A DNA stretch of 64,000 nucleotides from Prorocentrum cordatum. Lineage: Eukaryota > Sar > Dinophyceae > Prorocentrales > Prorocentraceae. Of the stretch, positions 23,998-32,441 are shown one piece after another. The notes under the pieces are model-generated. The model did no database searches. It was not told the origin of the DNA and was given only the letters and a program-made list of their open reading frames with translations. How positions within the stretch are numbered: the stretch's first letter is position 1; every line of letters starts with the position of its first letter. The stretch is taken from the NCBI GenBank assembly GCA_963575745.1, contig CAUYUJ010004536.1, positions 297,441-361,440 of the forward strand, written 5' to 3'. Made by a program: the position numbers and the translations under genes.

Positions 23998-26782
23998 ATC
24001 GCATTACTTCTGCTGCCTGGGAGTGTGGGCTATCTCTATTGTGCCACCAGCGTCTACTGAGATCAGTATAATCTCGTGCGTCGCTTATAGCGCGATCTAG
24101 GTGATCCCCGCCGATGGTGTATCTTAGCCAGCAGAGGTCATCCAGGTGCACCACGGTGTTCGTCCTGCTGGAAAGAGGGGGCCTCCGGTATGGTGGTGAG
24201 TGCGCGTCTGGGCCGCCGTGATAGAGAGGCGGAGGAAACCAACCGACGAGCCGTCCTTGGGGGTTGGTCCTGAAGACGTGCCGTATTTTCTGGCAGACAT
24301 TTAGGGCCCAGGAACCTGGCGCCGAGCAGAGTAAGGCCAGCGAGATCGTTGCTGTGCGGAGTTGCCAATCGCTCCCGACTTCCTCGAGGGCTCCTGTGTC
24401 TTCGTATGCCAAGATTTCATGTAGGCCTGCGGCGTGGGCCACCATATGTCTCCAGGCTCCCAGGAGTTCGCCCACGAGCCAGGTCGGGGTGAAGTCGGAG
24501 GGGCCCGGCTGGGTGGGGGAGTAGAGGTGCTCTGCGATTGGGGCGTACCGCATGCCCGCTCTAACAAGCTGGACCAGCAGAGCGGTGTCCAGGAGGTCGA
24601 GGGCGTGCCTGTTGGGTGGCTGGCCCAGGCCAGTTCCTGGGTGACTCTGAGGTAGGTCGTCTGCTCGCGGCTCCCCTGGGTTGCAACTCCAGGGGTTGGC
24701 CAGCCTGTGACAAGTAATGCAGATTCGCCCTGTGGGATCTCGGAGCATCCAAGTGCCGCAGAAATCGCATCTCTCTCCTGGGCAGAAAAAGTTCCGCAGT
24801 CGTAGCCTATGCGCTGTGGTGGACCATGGCCACACGTTGTCGCTGCTGTCGCTCCCTTGAATGGGTACTCCAGGGATGCCCGTGGAGCTGGCGGGTATCC
24901 CCGACAGGGCGGGCTCTATCCATGGTACTGGGCCTCTACCTGCATGTCGTCTCGAGTGCACGTCGCTCCCCACCCGTTCGAGGTTCCCTCTCGTGATGGC
25001 CCACTGTCTGACGTCCCCATGGTCCGGAAAGTGGACTATGTTTTGTCTGCGCTCGTGAATTAGGACTCTGTGCGCATAGTCCATGACCTCATCATCCATG
25101 GGGTCCTGCGTCCCGTCTGCTCGGTTGGGGCCACTGCTGTGCAGGGGGGCAGCGTCTTCAGGGGATCTGGTAGGCATGAGCATCCTATCTGTGTCAAACC
25201 CGCTCGGGAGCTCCATGCCTATGTCGCAGTAATGCGCAGCGGCGACCATGGCAACGTACTCGAGGCGTGCCAGCTGCCTCTCCGTCACTGAGGGGTCGGC
25301 GGCGTCCAGTCTCTCCCTTCTTATGCTGGGGTCATGGGTGATGCTCGCAAAGCGGAAGGCAAGGACCTGTATTGGGTCCGGTTGGAAGCCTCCCAGACGC
25401 CTTTCGTAGTCTCCTCCAGTGATGGACCAGACTAGCCAGGAGTGGTCCAGGATAGCGAGGATCGGGGCTGAAGTGGCCAGCTCCGAGCAGCGTCCAGGGA
25501 GGGCGGCTTCTACTGGAGCCACACGCATGGGGCTGTCGGCTCGTATGCCTGTGCGGCCTGGGCGGTGCCCCCTCCACGCGTGGTGTATGAGGAGCTCCAG
25601 GTTGCTGGTCTCACGAGGGGTTCTCGGCGCTCTGCGGTCGGGGACCTCGCGCCAAGGACCGTCAATGCGCACTAGGTGCCGACGTAGGGCCCTCATGGTG
25701 CCCCCCCTGCCGGTGATCCTGGCGCCCGCCACGCGCGGGCCACGCATGGGTCCGTCCGCCTCCCGGCTGGCCGCCCAGTCAGCATTCGTGTGCCCAGTAG
25801 CGTCCAACCACCGAGCGTGGAGGTCAGCGGCGCTTTGCCCTCTGCTCCTCAGCGCTTGGCTGGGGTCGTCAATGTCTGAGGGGGTGGGCGGGTTTTCCAT
25901 CCGCAACTCCTCCTCCAGGGCAAGGTCTGGGGATGGGTAGGAGGGGGGGTCAGCTAGGACAGGGCCCCCGTGCGCAGTGTGGCTCACCACGAAAGGCGAG
26001 CCGCTGTCCGTCCAAAGGAGGGGCCCCCGTTCTCTGTCTTGTGACGAGTACTCGAGGCCACGGCGGCGTCCGCTGGACGCGGCGCTGGGACACTCGAGCC
26101 CGCGAGGCGGGTCAGGAGGGGAGAAGTCGGGAGAAGAGCTGGTGGACGAGGGAGGGAAGGCACGGGGCGATCCAGCAGCCGGGATCGGAGACCTAGCGTG
26201 ATCGATCCGATCAACCAGAGGAGCGGCCCCGACCGCGGGATCGGAAGCGATCCTGGTGGCGCTGGGCGAACAAGGAGGCCCCGCGGGCCATCCAGCCGCC
26301 AATCCCAGAGAAGGAAGATTGCGATCGATCATCTCCGTGGAGGAGGGCGTCTCCCTGCGACCACTGGAATCAGGGCCCCCCGACTCTCGTTCTCTTCCTT
26401 CTGGCGGGGGGCCAGCCTCGTCGCCCGATCCAGGGAAGCGACTGAAGGTCGCACTGTCAGTGTGCATGCTGTCGACGCCCTCCCGTCCCACCCCTGCGGG
26501 GGCCGGGTCCCTGATCCTCTCCTCCACCTGCCAGCGGTCCCTGGGTCGAACGCCGTGCGCCTCCCTCTGCGTGCCGTCGTCCGATCCAGGGAAGCGACTG
26601 AAGGTCGCAAGATCTGTGTGTCTCGCAGGGATGAGAGCATCACCCCCTCCTCCAGTGTCGCGCCTGCCGTTCTCACCTCCAGGGAAGCGACTGAAGGTCG
26701 CACCGTCAGAGTGCATACTGCCGACGCCCCCCCGACCAACCCCCGTGGGGGCAAGGTCCATGGTCCTCACTCCCGCCTCCAA
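23681..26782 (-). CDS. Large hypothetical protein with N-terminal repeats and a zinc ribbon
   Basis: A 1,033-codon frame. The N-terminal part carries three ATFSRFPG-type repeats (DNA cores at 26,678, 26,585 and 26,429). The frame stays open upstream of the annotated TTG to about 27.05 kb and takes in a further repeat (26,834), so the given start is only the first start-like codon. The middle is Pro/Ser rich. Residues about 665-693 contain CPGERCDFC followed by CITCH, a Cys4-type ribbon. Two related segments, WLVWSITGGD (about 447) and WLRYTIGGD (about 882), hint at a duplicated helical domain. The C-terminal linker (PMDVD) resembles one in the RING protein. The function is unknown. Confidence 0.6.
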   Translation of the reverse strand: MEAGVRTMDLAPTGVGRGGVGSMHSDGATFSRFPGGENGRRDTGGGGDALIPARHTDLATFSRFPGSDDGTQREAHGVRPRDRWQVEERIRDPAPAGVGREGVDSMHTDSATFSRFPGSGDEAGPPPEGRERESGGPDSSGRRETPSSTEMIDRNLPSLGLAAGWPAGPPCSPSATRIASDPAVGAAPLVDRIDHARSPIPAAGSPRAFPPSSTSSSPDFSPPDPPRGLECPSAASSGRRRGLEYSSQDRERGPLLWTDSGSPFVVSHTAHGGPVLADPPSYPSPDLALEEELRMENPPTPSDIDDPSQALRSRGQSAADLHARWLDATGHTNADWAASREADGPMRGPRVAGARITGRGGTMRALRRHLVRIDGPWREVPDRRAPRTPRETSNLELLIHHAWRGHRPGRTGIRADSPMRVAPVEAALPGRCSELATSAPILAILDHSWLVWSITGGDYERRLGGFQPDPIQVLAFRFASITHDPSIRRERLDAADPSVTERQLARLEYVAMVAAAHYCDIGMELPSGFDTDRMLMPTRSPEDAAPLHSSGPNRADGTQDPMDDEVMDYAHRVLIHERRQNIVHFPDHGDVRQWAITRGNLERVGSDVHSRRHAGRGPVPWIEPALSGIPASSTGIPGVPIQGSDSSDNVWPWSTTAHRLRLRNFFCPGERCDFCGTWMLRDPTGRICITCHRLANPWSCNPGEPRADDLPQSHPGTGLGQPPNRHALDLLDTALLVQLVRAGMRYAPIAEHLYSPTQPGPSDFTPTWLVGELLGAWRHMVAHAAGLHEILAYEDTGALEEVGSDWQLRTATISLALLCSAPGSWALNVCQKIRHVFRTNPQGRLVGWFPPPLYHGGPDAHSPPYRRPPLSSRTNTVVHLDDLCWLRYTIGGDHLDRAISDARDYTDLSRRWWHNRDSPHSQAAEVMRCALQAAARTDWRPIHPQMGQGTPLGNLVTDAVIRRPDADSRGQDQVRAGRPGDGHAPMDVDNPRNGRDSHTDVEGAGTRPPQRPPPSSGGGAFPSGALPTRGIHR

Positions 26783-28400
26783 ACGGTCCCTGGGTCGAAC
26801 GCCGCGGGCCTCCCTCTGCCTGCCGCCATCCGATCCAGGGGAGCGACTGAAGGTCGCAAGATCTGTGTGTCTCGCAGGGATGATTGAATCACCCCCTCCT
26901 CCAGCGTTATGCCTGCCGCTCTCGGGTCCATGGAAGCGGCCGAACGCTGCGTCGGCGTCGGGGTGCGCTTCGCGGGCGGAAGGCCCGACTTCAGTGTTTA
27001 GCTCGCCAGCGAGGACTGCCTCACTCGGCGCGGGCGCGTCCAGGAGGGGGGCTCGGCGGAGTGTGGGCGCGGGAGAGACGGGCGGGCGCCTGCCCGTAGT
27101 CGACTACGGGCAGGCGCCTGCCCGTCTCTCCCGCGACGCCCTCGCGAGCGCCCCCTGAGGGTGTCAGTTCCCTGGGTTCCCCTTCCAAGTCGCCTTGGCC
27201 CCAGGGTCGAACGACGCCGAGGGCATTCATCTGCCCCTCGTCAGTTTGTCTACGAGGACCTGGATCCGTGGGGGGGGGGGGGGGGGTCGCTTGTGCAGGA
27301 GTGAGGCCCACGCCCCCCGTAGCCCTGGTGTCGCCGAGGGCAGCCCCGCTCTGCCCAACAGCGCCTGGAGAGAGGGAGATTGGGCGCCCAGCAGTGGGCA
27401 TGGGAGCGGTAGGGGTGAGAGAGGAGGTTAAGTTAGGCGGGAGGGCATCCTGCCAGCGATCATCGCATCCAGGGAAGCGACTGACGGTCGCAACGTCAGT
27501 GTGCATTCTGTCGACGTCCTCGCGACCACCCCTTATGGGGGTTAGCTCCCTGGTGCTTTCTTCCCCGTCGCACCGTTCCCTGGGTTGAACACCGTGGGCA
27601 TCACTCTGCCTGCCGTCATCCGTTCCAGGGAAACGACTGAAGGTCGCAAGATCTGTGCGTATCGCGGGGATGGACGCCAGTGTCGCGCCTGCCGCCCTCA
27701 GGCCCCTGGAGGCGACCTAGTGCAGCATCAGCGTCGACATGCGCGCCAAGACTTGAGGGCCCGTCTTCTATGCTCAAGTCGCAGCGGAAGGCTGCTTCAC
27801 TCGGCGTGATCGCGTCCAGAAGGGGGGGCTCGGCGGAGTGAGGGCACATGCCTCTGTGATGCGCGTCGGGGTCAAGGGCAGGGGTCTGCCCGTCTCCCCC
27901 CCCGACGCCCTCGCGAGCGCCTGCTGGGGGTGTCGGATCCCTAGTCTCCCCCTCCACCGCCGCAGAGGTCCCTGTGTCGGAAGCCGAGGGCACCTCTCTG
28001 CTCCTCGTCAGACTGCCTAAGAGGACCAGGATCCGTGGGGGGATTAGCTGTTTCAGGAGTGGGGCCGTTGGCCCCCGTAAACCTGGTATCGCCGTGGGCG
28101 ATCCCACTCTGCCCAGCACCGCCTGGGGAGAAAGAGATTGGGCGCCCAGCAGTGGGCATGGGAAGGGTAGGGGTGAGAGAAGGGGATGAGCTAGGCGGGA
28201 GGGCCTCATGCCTGCCATTATCACATCCAGGGAAGCGACGGAAGGTCGCAATCTCAGTGTGCATCGGGGGGCTGACCGCATCAACCCCTTCTACCGCTTC
28301 GTGCCTGCCGCTCCCGAATCCACGGAAACGACGGAAGGTCGCAATATCGGTGCGCATCGCAGGGTTGAGAGATTCAACCCCTCCTTCCGTTTGGCTGAGG
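26256..28400 (-). repeat. Tandem coding repeats with ATFSRFPG core
   Basis: Cores TCCAGGGAAGCGACTGAAGG and variants start at 26,429, 26,585, 26,678, 26,834, 27,468, 27,624, 28,226 and 28,319, with degenerate copies near 26,918 and 27,706. Spacing within clusters is 156 or 93 bp, both multiples of three. Longer homologous tracts repeat at a distance of about 730-780 bp (for example around 27.34-27.50 and 28.10-28.26 kb). Confidence 0.85.
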
Positions 28401-28612
28401 GCCAACGGTCCTCGTGCGCATGAAGCATCGGCAGAAGCGTTCCCACTCCAGGGAGCAGGGGGCGACGGCTGCCCTGGCGGGATAGTGTCCTGAGATCTAG
28501 GGCGAGGATGTCCTGAGTCAGCCAGTCCACTGGCCCCAAGGTCGACGACTGGTGACGCGGCCCTCGTCGCCACAGGGATGACAGGATCATCGCCGATCGA
28601 TCGCCCGTCCAT
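27021..28612 (-). CDS. N-terminal repeat region of the giant block, in three frames
   Basis: Three minus-strand frames (28,612-27,941; 28,284-27,616; 27,506-27,021) together encode a repeated protein. Each unit has a MHTD-x-ATFSRFPG core, a PMPTAGRPISLSPG segment, a GAREGVGG segment and a DADAALGR segment. Comparison of tandem units shows that part of the frame loss comes from one-base differences in G/C runs: six G at 27,046-27,051 against seven at 27,822-27,828. It is therefore best read as the broken 5' end of the next long ORF. The first ATG-type start would be near 28,612. The composition is Pro/Ser/Gly rich and probably disordered. Confidence 0.5.
27071..27132. repeat. 62-bp near-perfect palindrome
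   Basis: Arms 27,071-27,101 and 27,102-27,132 are reverse complements with one mismatch, centred on TCGA. The tandem homologue near 27.88 kb has no palindrome, so it arose within one repeat unit. It can form a cruciform or be an assembly fold-back. Confidence 0.9.
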
Positions 28613-28787
28613 GCTAAGCCGGAGGGCCGCACACTTAGCCGAAGTCGAGGAATCCAGGGAGTCTGCTATGGCGGCCCGGCCCCGGGGGAGACGCGCGGCA
28701 AAAGACTCCTAGGGGGAACCCCTTGAGCTGGGAGACCTGGCCGAGGGACCGGGGCCCAGAAACGGCTTGAGCCAGAGGGCTACGGAA

Positions 28788-28815
28788 TGGTGGGGATACG
28801 CGAATCGTCAAGAAT
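28788..28815 (+). repeat. 28-bp direct repeat, right copy (candidate target-site duplication)
   Basis: Partner of 15,282-15,309. It lies just upstream (minus-strand sense) of the giant block's first ORF. Confidence 0.8.
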
Positions 28816-29064
28816 GAAACGCTGTTGGAAATCGAAGCGCTCGGTAATTCGGACACTTGTCAAAAAACGCTGTCTTCAATTCTGTGAGGGTACTGCCGCA
28901 TTTCGGACACCCCTGCGTCTAGGCCGAATACTTCATGCCAGTATTGACATAGCGCCGACCACGCAAACACCGATAACAAAACCCGCCAATTAATTTTCGA
29001 CGAGTCTTGTAGGGCAGAATAATATCCTTCGAGAACAAGACACCCTCCGCAGGATGCACAATAC

Positions 29065-29145
29065 CATTCAACAGACACGAAAAACATTAGGGTACCCTCC
29101 CCGAACCGACCCCGATCTTATGCATCGGTCCGACCGTGGTGGAGC
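29065..29145. repeat. Short dispersed repeat, copy 1
   Basis: Shares GGTACCCTCCCCGA and the following GATCTTAT and CGGTCC blocks with 39,705-39,780. Flanks differ, so these are dispersed copies. No gene is seen between 28,816 and 29,220. Confidence 0.75.
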
Positions 29146-29219
29146 CTCGGGCCACCATCTAAAGCGTCGGCACCCGTGGATTTATACATGAGACGAAGCC
29201 AGGACGAGGATAACATCGG

Positions 29220-29370
29220 GTGAGGACAAGTCGAGAATCTCTGAGATCTGGCGGCTGTGGAGGATGTCTGGGGCGCCGCGGCCTCCTCAGAGCGCTCTGG
29301 AACGCTCTCAGAGCGTTCCAGAACGCCGTGGGACGGATTTATCCTCGTCCTACCCCCGTCCGAAGGCCAC
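29220..29370. repeat. Dispersed repeat rich in CAGAGCGTTC, copy 1
   Basis: Matches 38,618-38,740 over about 130 bp, including CGAGAATCTCTGAG, GAACGCTCTCAGAGCGTTC and GGACGGATTTATCC. The core is internally palindromic. Confidence 0.8.
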
Positions 29371-29867
29371 TTCTCAAGTGTCGGCGCCCTCGGTTCGATG
29401 CGACAGCCTCGCATCCAGGGTGCTGCTCTGGCAAGCCGCTGCAACTCCTCCTGCTCCAACTGTTGCAAAGGCGAATCCACCACTCCCTCATGGTGCTCAT
29501 CTCCATCTGACTCTACGTCTGTGTGGACGAGGGCCGACATCGCGGAAGAAAGCAATGAGCGCCCAAGGAATCAGGACGCACGGCTGCCTGCCATGCTGCA
29601 GCTTCTCTAGCCACCTCTTATTCCTTTGTAAACGCCCAGAACTGTGGCGTTGAAAAACATGAAAGCTGCAAAAACACAACCTGTCGGATATCCGCGCGTT
29701 TTTTTTGTTGTGGTTTCGATTGGCGTTTGACCCTCCTCCCTGGCGCGCTCCGCGCGCCAAGGTCGTGTCGGTGATGGAGGTGCTGTCAGGGGGCCCAACG
29801 CCGATCCCAAGCATCCGCGCGGGCCCCCGAAAATCCCAACAGGCTGAGTGCTTTAAGGAACATGTGT
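29371..29867. other. No recognisable gene
   Basis: Short open frames on both strands. One minus-strand frame (29,555-29,118) is Glu/Gln rich around 29,450-29,520 but shows no family. I see nothing else. Confidence 0.4.
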
Positions 29868-29995
29868 GGAAATACGCCCACGCAGCGATTAACAAAATGT
29901 GACCCCCCGCTGGCGTGACACAGCTGCTATAGATCTGATGCAATCACACTGGCCCATCCTGCTCGTCGAATCGGAGCGCTACAATCCAAAACCAC
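29868..29995 (-). repeat. LTR-like repeat, downstream copy of the decayed copia element
   Basis: Aligns with 38,082-38,203, sharing TAACAAAATGTG, TGGCGTGACACAG, TCACACTGG and GCTACAATC. The exact ends are unclear because of divergence. Confidence 0.75.
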
Positions 29996-30054
29996 CCTCG
30001 GCTGATTAACCGAATGTGGAGACGGGTAAGAAATAGACAACAAAACCAACTTGG

Positions 30055-30250
30055 TAGGCCCAAGAGGCCTCCAAGAGAGGCCCACGACCGTCCAAGAGAG
30101 CCCCACGACAGCCCAAGAGGCGCCCAAGACGGCCCAAAAGGACCCCAAGAGAGCCCCAAGAGAGGCCCAAGATGGAGACCACGAGCCGACAATCCGAGCC
30201 TTCCGCTCCAAGAGGCCTCCTGGACGCCCCATAAGGCTCCTAAGAGGCCC
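30055..30250 (+). repeat. CAAGAGGCC-type GC-rich degenerate repeat
   Basis: Same family as at 14.0-14.3 kb and in the 49.4-59.4 kb array. It is inserted between the RNase H remnant and the LTR-like repeat of the decayed copia element. Confidence 0.85.
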
Positions 30251-30735
30251 CAACAAGCGACAAGGGGCCATAATAAAGCAAAAAGGAAACTGCAGAATGT
30301 TGCCTTGTTCCCTGCGATCGTATTCACGAGCCGCCACCATCCGAAACAGAAGGTTCAGGCGGGCAAAGAATGGTTCCCGCCTGCGAAATCACCCAAAGCC
30401 AGCCGTCCATAAACAAAAAAACGACCCAACAACACCCCATTGACAACGATCACACGGGCACTCGACAGCCGTGCACCAAGACGGGTCGGCGGAATGAGCG
30501 AAGCGATTAAATAAACAACATAACCAACTTGGTTATCGTAAATATTATGAACACATTGCCATTGCACATATGAGCAATCCGAAAACGGGTCTTCAACCTA
30601 GTAGAACCAGTAATATGTAATACCAATAACATGCGCAACTGGCACAAGCACGAGCCGATTAATATGTGGGCGTAGACGTGCTGGGGGTATCCTGATACAC
30701 GAGACACTATTGCAAGGATCGCAGCATGCCGATTG

Positions 30736-30778
30736 TCTGTAGTGTGTGTGTGTGTGTCTGTGTGCGTGTCTGCGTGTA
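30736..30778 (+). repeat. TG-rich microsatellite
   Basis: An interrupted (GT)n tract of about 40 bp. The surrounding 30.25-30.88 kb is relatively AT-rich with no gene seen. Confidence 0.8.
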
Positions 30779-30879
30779 GACGAGCGCCTGGATTTCAACT
30801 GATCCTGAGCTCAAATCGCGGGCAGAACGGCACGCACAAAACACTCCGTAGCAAGTGCCATCTCGTGTCCTCCGCGAAC

Positions 30880-31095
30880 TATCTAATGATTTGTACCTCG
30901 TATGTGCGTAGACGTGTCGCCCCTGCTCCCATATCGGGTTGAAGCATCTGCAACGTTCTCATGGGTCCCTCCTTTGATTACTTTGATGTCTCCTCGTCGT
31001 ACCTTCTCCTGTGACCAAAGCCGACCCACCTCGGTGTGTCTGACTTTTCCTCGTCCCAACTGGCTTGCGATGGCAATGGCAGCGCTGGCACTGCT
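30880..31095 (-). pseudogene. copia RNase H C-terminal remnant
   Basis: The minus strand reads SSASAAIAIASQLGRGKVRH, then TEVGRLWSQEKV, and then GGTHENVADASTRYG. This matches the end of a copia RNase H, where a KxRH motif is followed by a conserved ENxAD segment. The catalytic acids upstream are not recoverable by eye. It is continuous in orientation with the RT remnant. Confidence 0.7.
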
Positions 31096-31120
31096 GTTTA
31101 ACGCGATGCCGCAATCAACA

Positions 31121-31150
31121 TTTTTTTTTGGGGGGGGGAGGGGGGGGGTC
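31121..31150. repeat. T9/G-run homopolymer tract
   Basis: Nine T followed by long G runs; prone to sequencing error. Confidence 0.8.
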
Positions 31151-31399
31151 GTGTTTTGTGTGAAAAACTGCGTGTGGTCCTAAAAAAACTGATCCACCTT
31201 TCACCATTCCGTAATACTCCGCTCCTCCCAGGTGATGCCACGACGCCCTGAGTCGAACTCCACGACTTTATTAGCTCTACTCCCTGCATAACTCTTCCTC
31301 ACCTTTCTGACTTACGTGTTTTAACATCAGAGGTAGTCGGTGCCAGCCCGCGCGGTTAACTCCTTAGGGCATATAAGTACAAATGCTGATGCCCATACC

Positions 31400-32441
31400 T
31401 GTCGTGGTTATTGTGGTACTTGCCTAAGATGGCCAAGCGTTTCCACCCCCTTCGGGTTGGGGCTGAGATAGAGCGCGCACGCTTCTATACTGAAGAGTTT
31501 ATGCATGAATGATCCTGCGCAAAATAGCTGACTCGGAACACCAAAGCTGGACATTTCGTATTTTCATGGCTTGAAAGGGGCTCCTCATGTTCCTCGTCGT
31601 ACTTTTGCTTTTCCCCTGGCGTGCCACATCTCGCTTTGCACTGCCCCAAGCCGAAGTCTTCCGCGCACTCTCTGCGTGTCTCTGATCTGCTTCATGCCGG
31701 AGCGCGCCCCGGTTTAATTTTAGAAATCGGTTGGAAGTCCGAATGGACTTGAATCTCCCGGTCCTGGTCCGAGTCTGCCTCGGATTTGAACGTCGAAGAA
31801 TTCCATGCGAATTTCTCCGGCGAGCCAGTCAAGGTCAACATCGTTGCCCAATGAAGTGAAGCCCCCCCCCCCCCTGCACCCTTAGCCAGATTCCTTTTCT
31901 GCTGCGTTTAAGCAAGCGTGGCGATGCCTTTCCGCTGTCGAAAGCAATGTCGCACGCGATGTCCATGTAGCAGTCCTCCCAGTTTCTGGCATCCCGGGCG
32001 CCATGCGTTGTCATTGACAATCTTCCATATGCCTGGTTCGTGATCTTCTTCGGAGAACCTGATGGAGATGTCCTTCTTGGCGCTGGCGTTGAACGTATGG
32101 GCGCCTAACGCTGATGAGTCTCGGCTTGAGTCCCTTCTCGCGCCTCCCGCGATACATCGTGTCACCGCGTCAACGGCCATGGATAATGATCGTTTCTGAG
32201 CTTCTGGTGGGGAGGTGGTGGTGGTGGTGGTGGTGGTGGGGAGGGGGTGGCTGCAAATGCGTTCGTTGCCGTGGATTGCACTCAACTTGCCGTGCTGCCA
32301 GCCGGCGTTGGTGCTCAGGATTGGCCGCGTTCCCTTGTTTATGTCTATCCACCGGGTATCTGTCGATACTTTACTAGTGACAGCCCAGCATTCCTCTTCA
32401 TTCGCCACTTCGTTGACCCCATGGTCCATACATTGCCCCAT
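31400..32441 (-). pseudogene. copia reverse transcriptase remnant
   Basis: It starts with WIDINKGT, the conserved opening of copia RTs (about 32,350). Next come ARNWEDCYMDIACDIAF and GKASP, then RVQGGGGLHFIG, where the family has a catalytic DD segment now lost. After that come NDVDLDWLAGEIRMEFFDVQ with GRLGPG, and finally SYFAQDHS and TRRGWKRLAILGKY towards 31.4 kb. Frames change several times and a (GGT)n tract interrupts the middle. Confidence 0.75.
32210..32243 (+). repeat. (GGT)n microsatellite
   Basis: About ten GGT units inside the RT remnant. Confidence 0.85.

Larger units (their letters stand above)
44..28659. repeat. Dispersed TCCAGGG heptamer (CCCTGGA on the coding strand)
   Basis: The heptamer recurs at short, irregular intervals across the block. 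Verified starts include 44, 139, 390, 1316, 1544, 2143, 2783, 3693, 4816, 5144, 5243, 5273, 16514, 16536, 19075, 22890, 25493 and 28653. It falls in all reading frames of the minus-strand proteins (as LD/E, PW or PG), so protein constraint alone does not explain it. It is nearly absent from 14.0-15.3 kb and rare after 29.5 kb. The role is unknown. Confidence 0.75.
15310..28787 (-). mobile_element. 13.5-kb element lacking RT: repeat, zinc-ribbon, RING-H2 and DNMT3-like proteins
   Basis: A block of minus-strand ORFs tightly framed by a 28-bp direct repeat: the first start candidate is about 175 bp inside the upstream copy and the last stop about 135 bp inside the downstream copy. That geometry fits a discrete insertion with a target-site duplication. 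It encodes, in order, ATFSRFPG repeats, a Cys4 ribbon, a RING-H2 finger, unknown regions and a DNMT3-like domain. No RT, integrase or transposase is visible, so it would have to move in trans. Alternatively it is the ORF1 region of one giant element whose ORF2 is the LINE below 14 kb, in which case the direct repeat needs another explanation. The shared TCCAGGG heptamer argues for a common origin with the LINE. Confidence 0.6.

Noticed and set aside
398-27158. Many plus-strand ORFs of 60-300 codons opposite the giant block
   Set aside because: They mirror the GC-rich minus-strand coding frames, lack recognisable domains and have Arg/Gly/Pro-rich compositions typical of antisense shadows.
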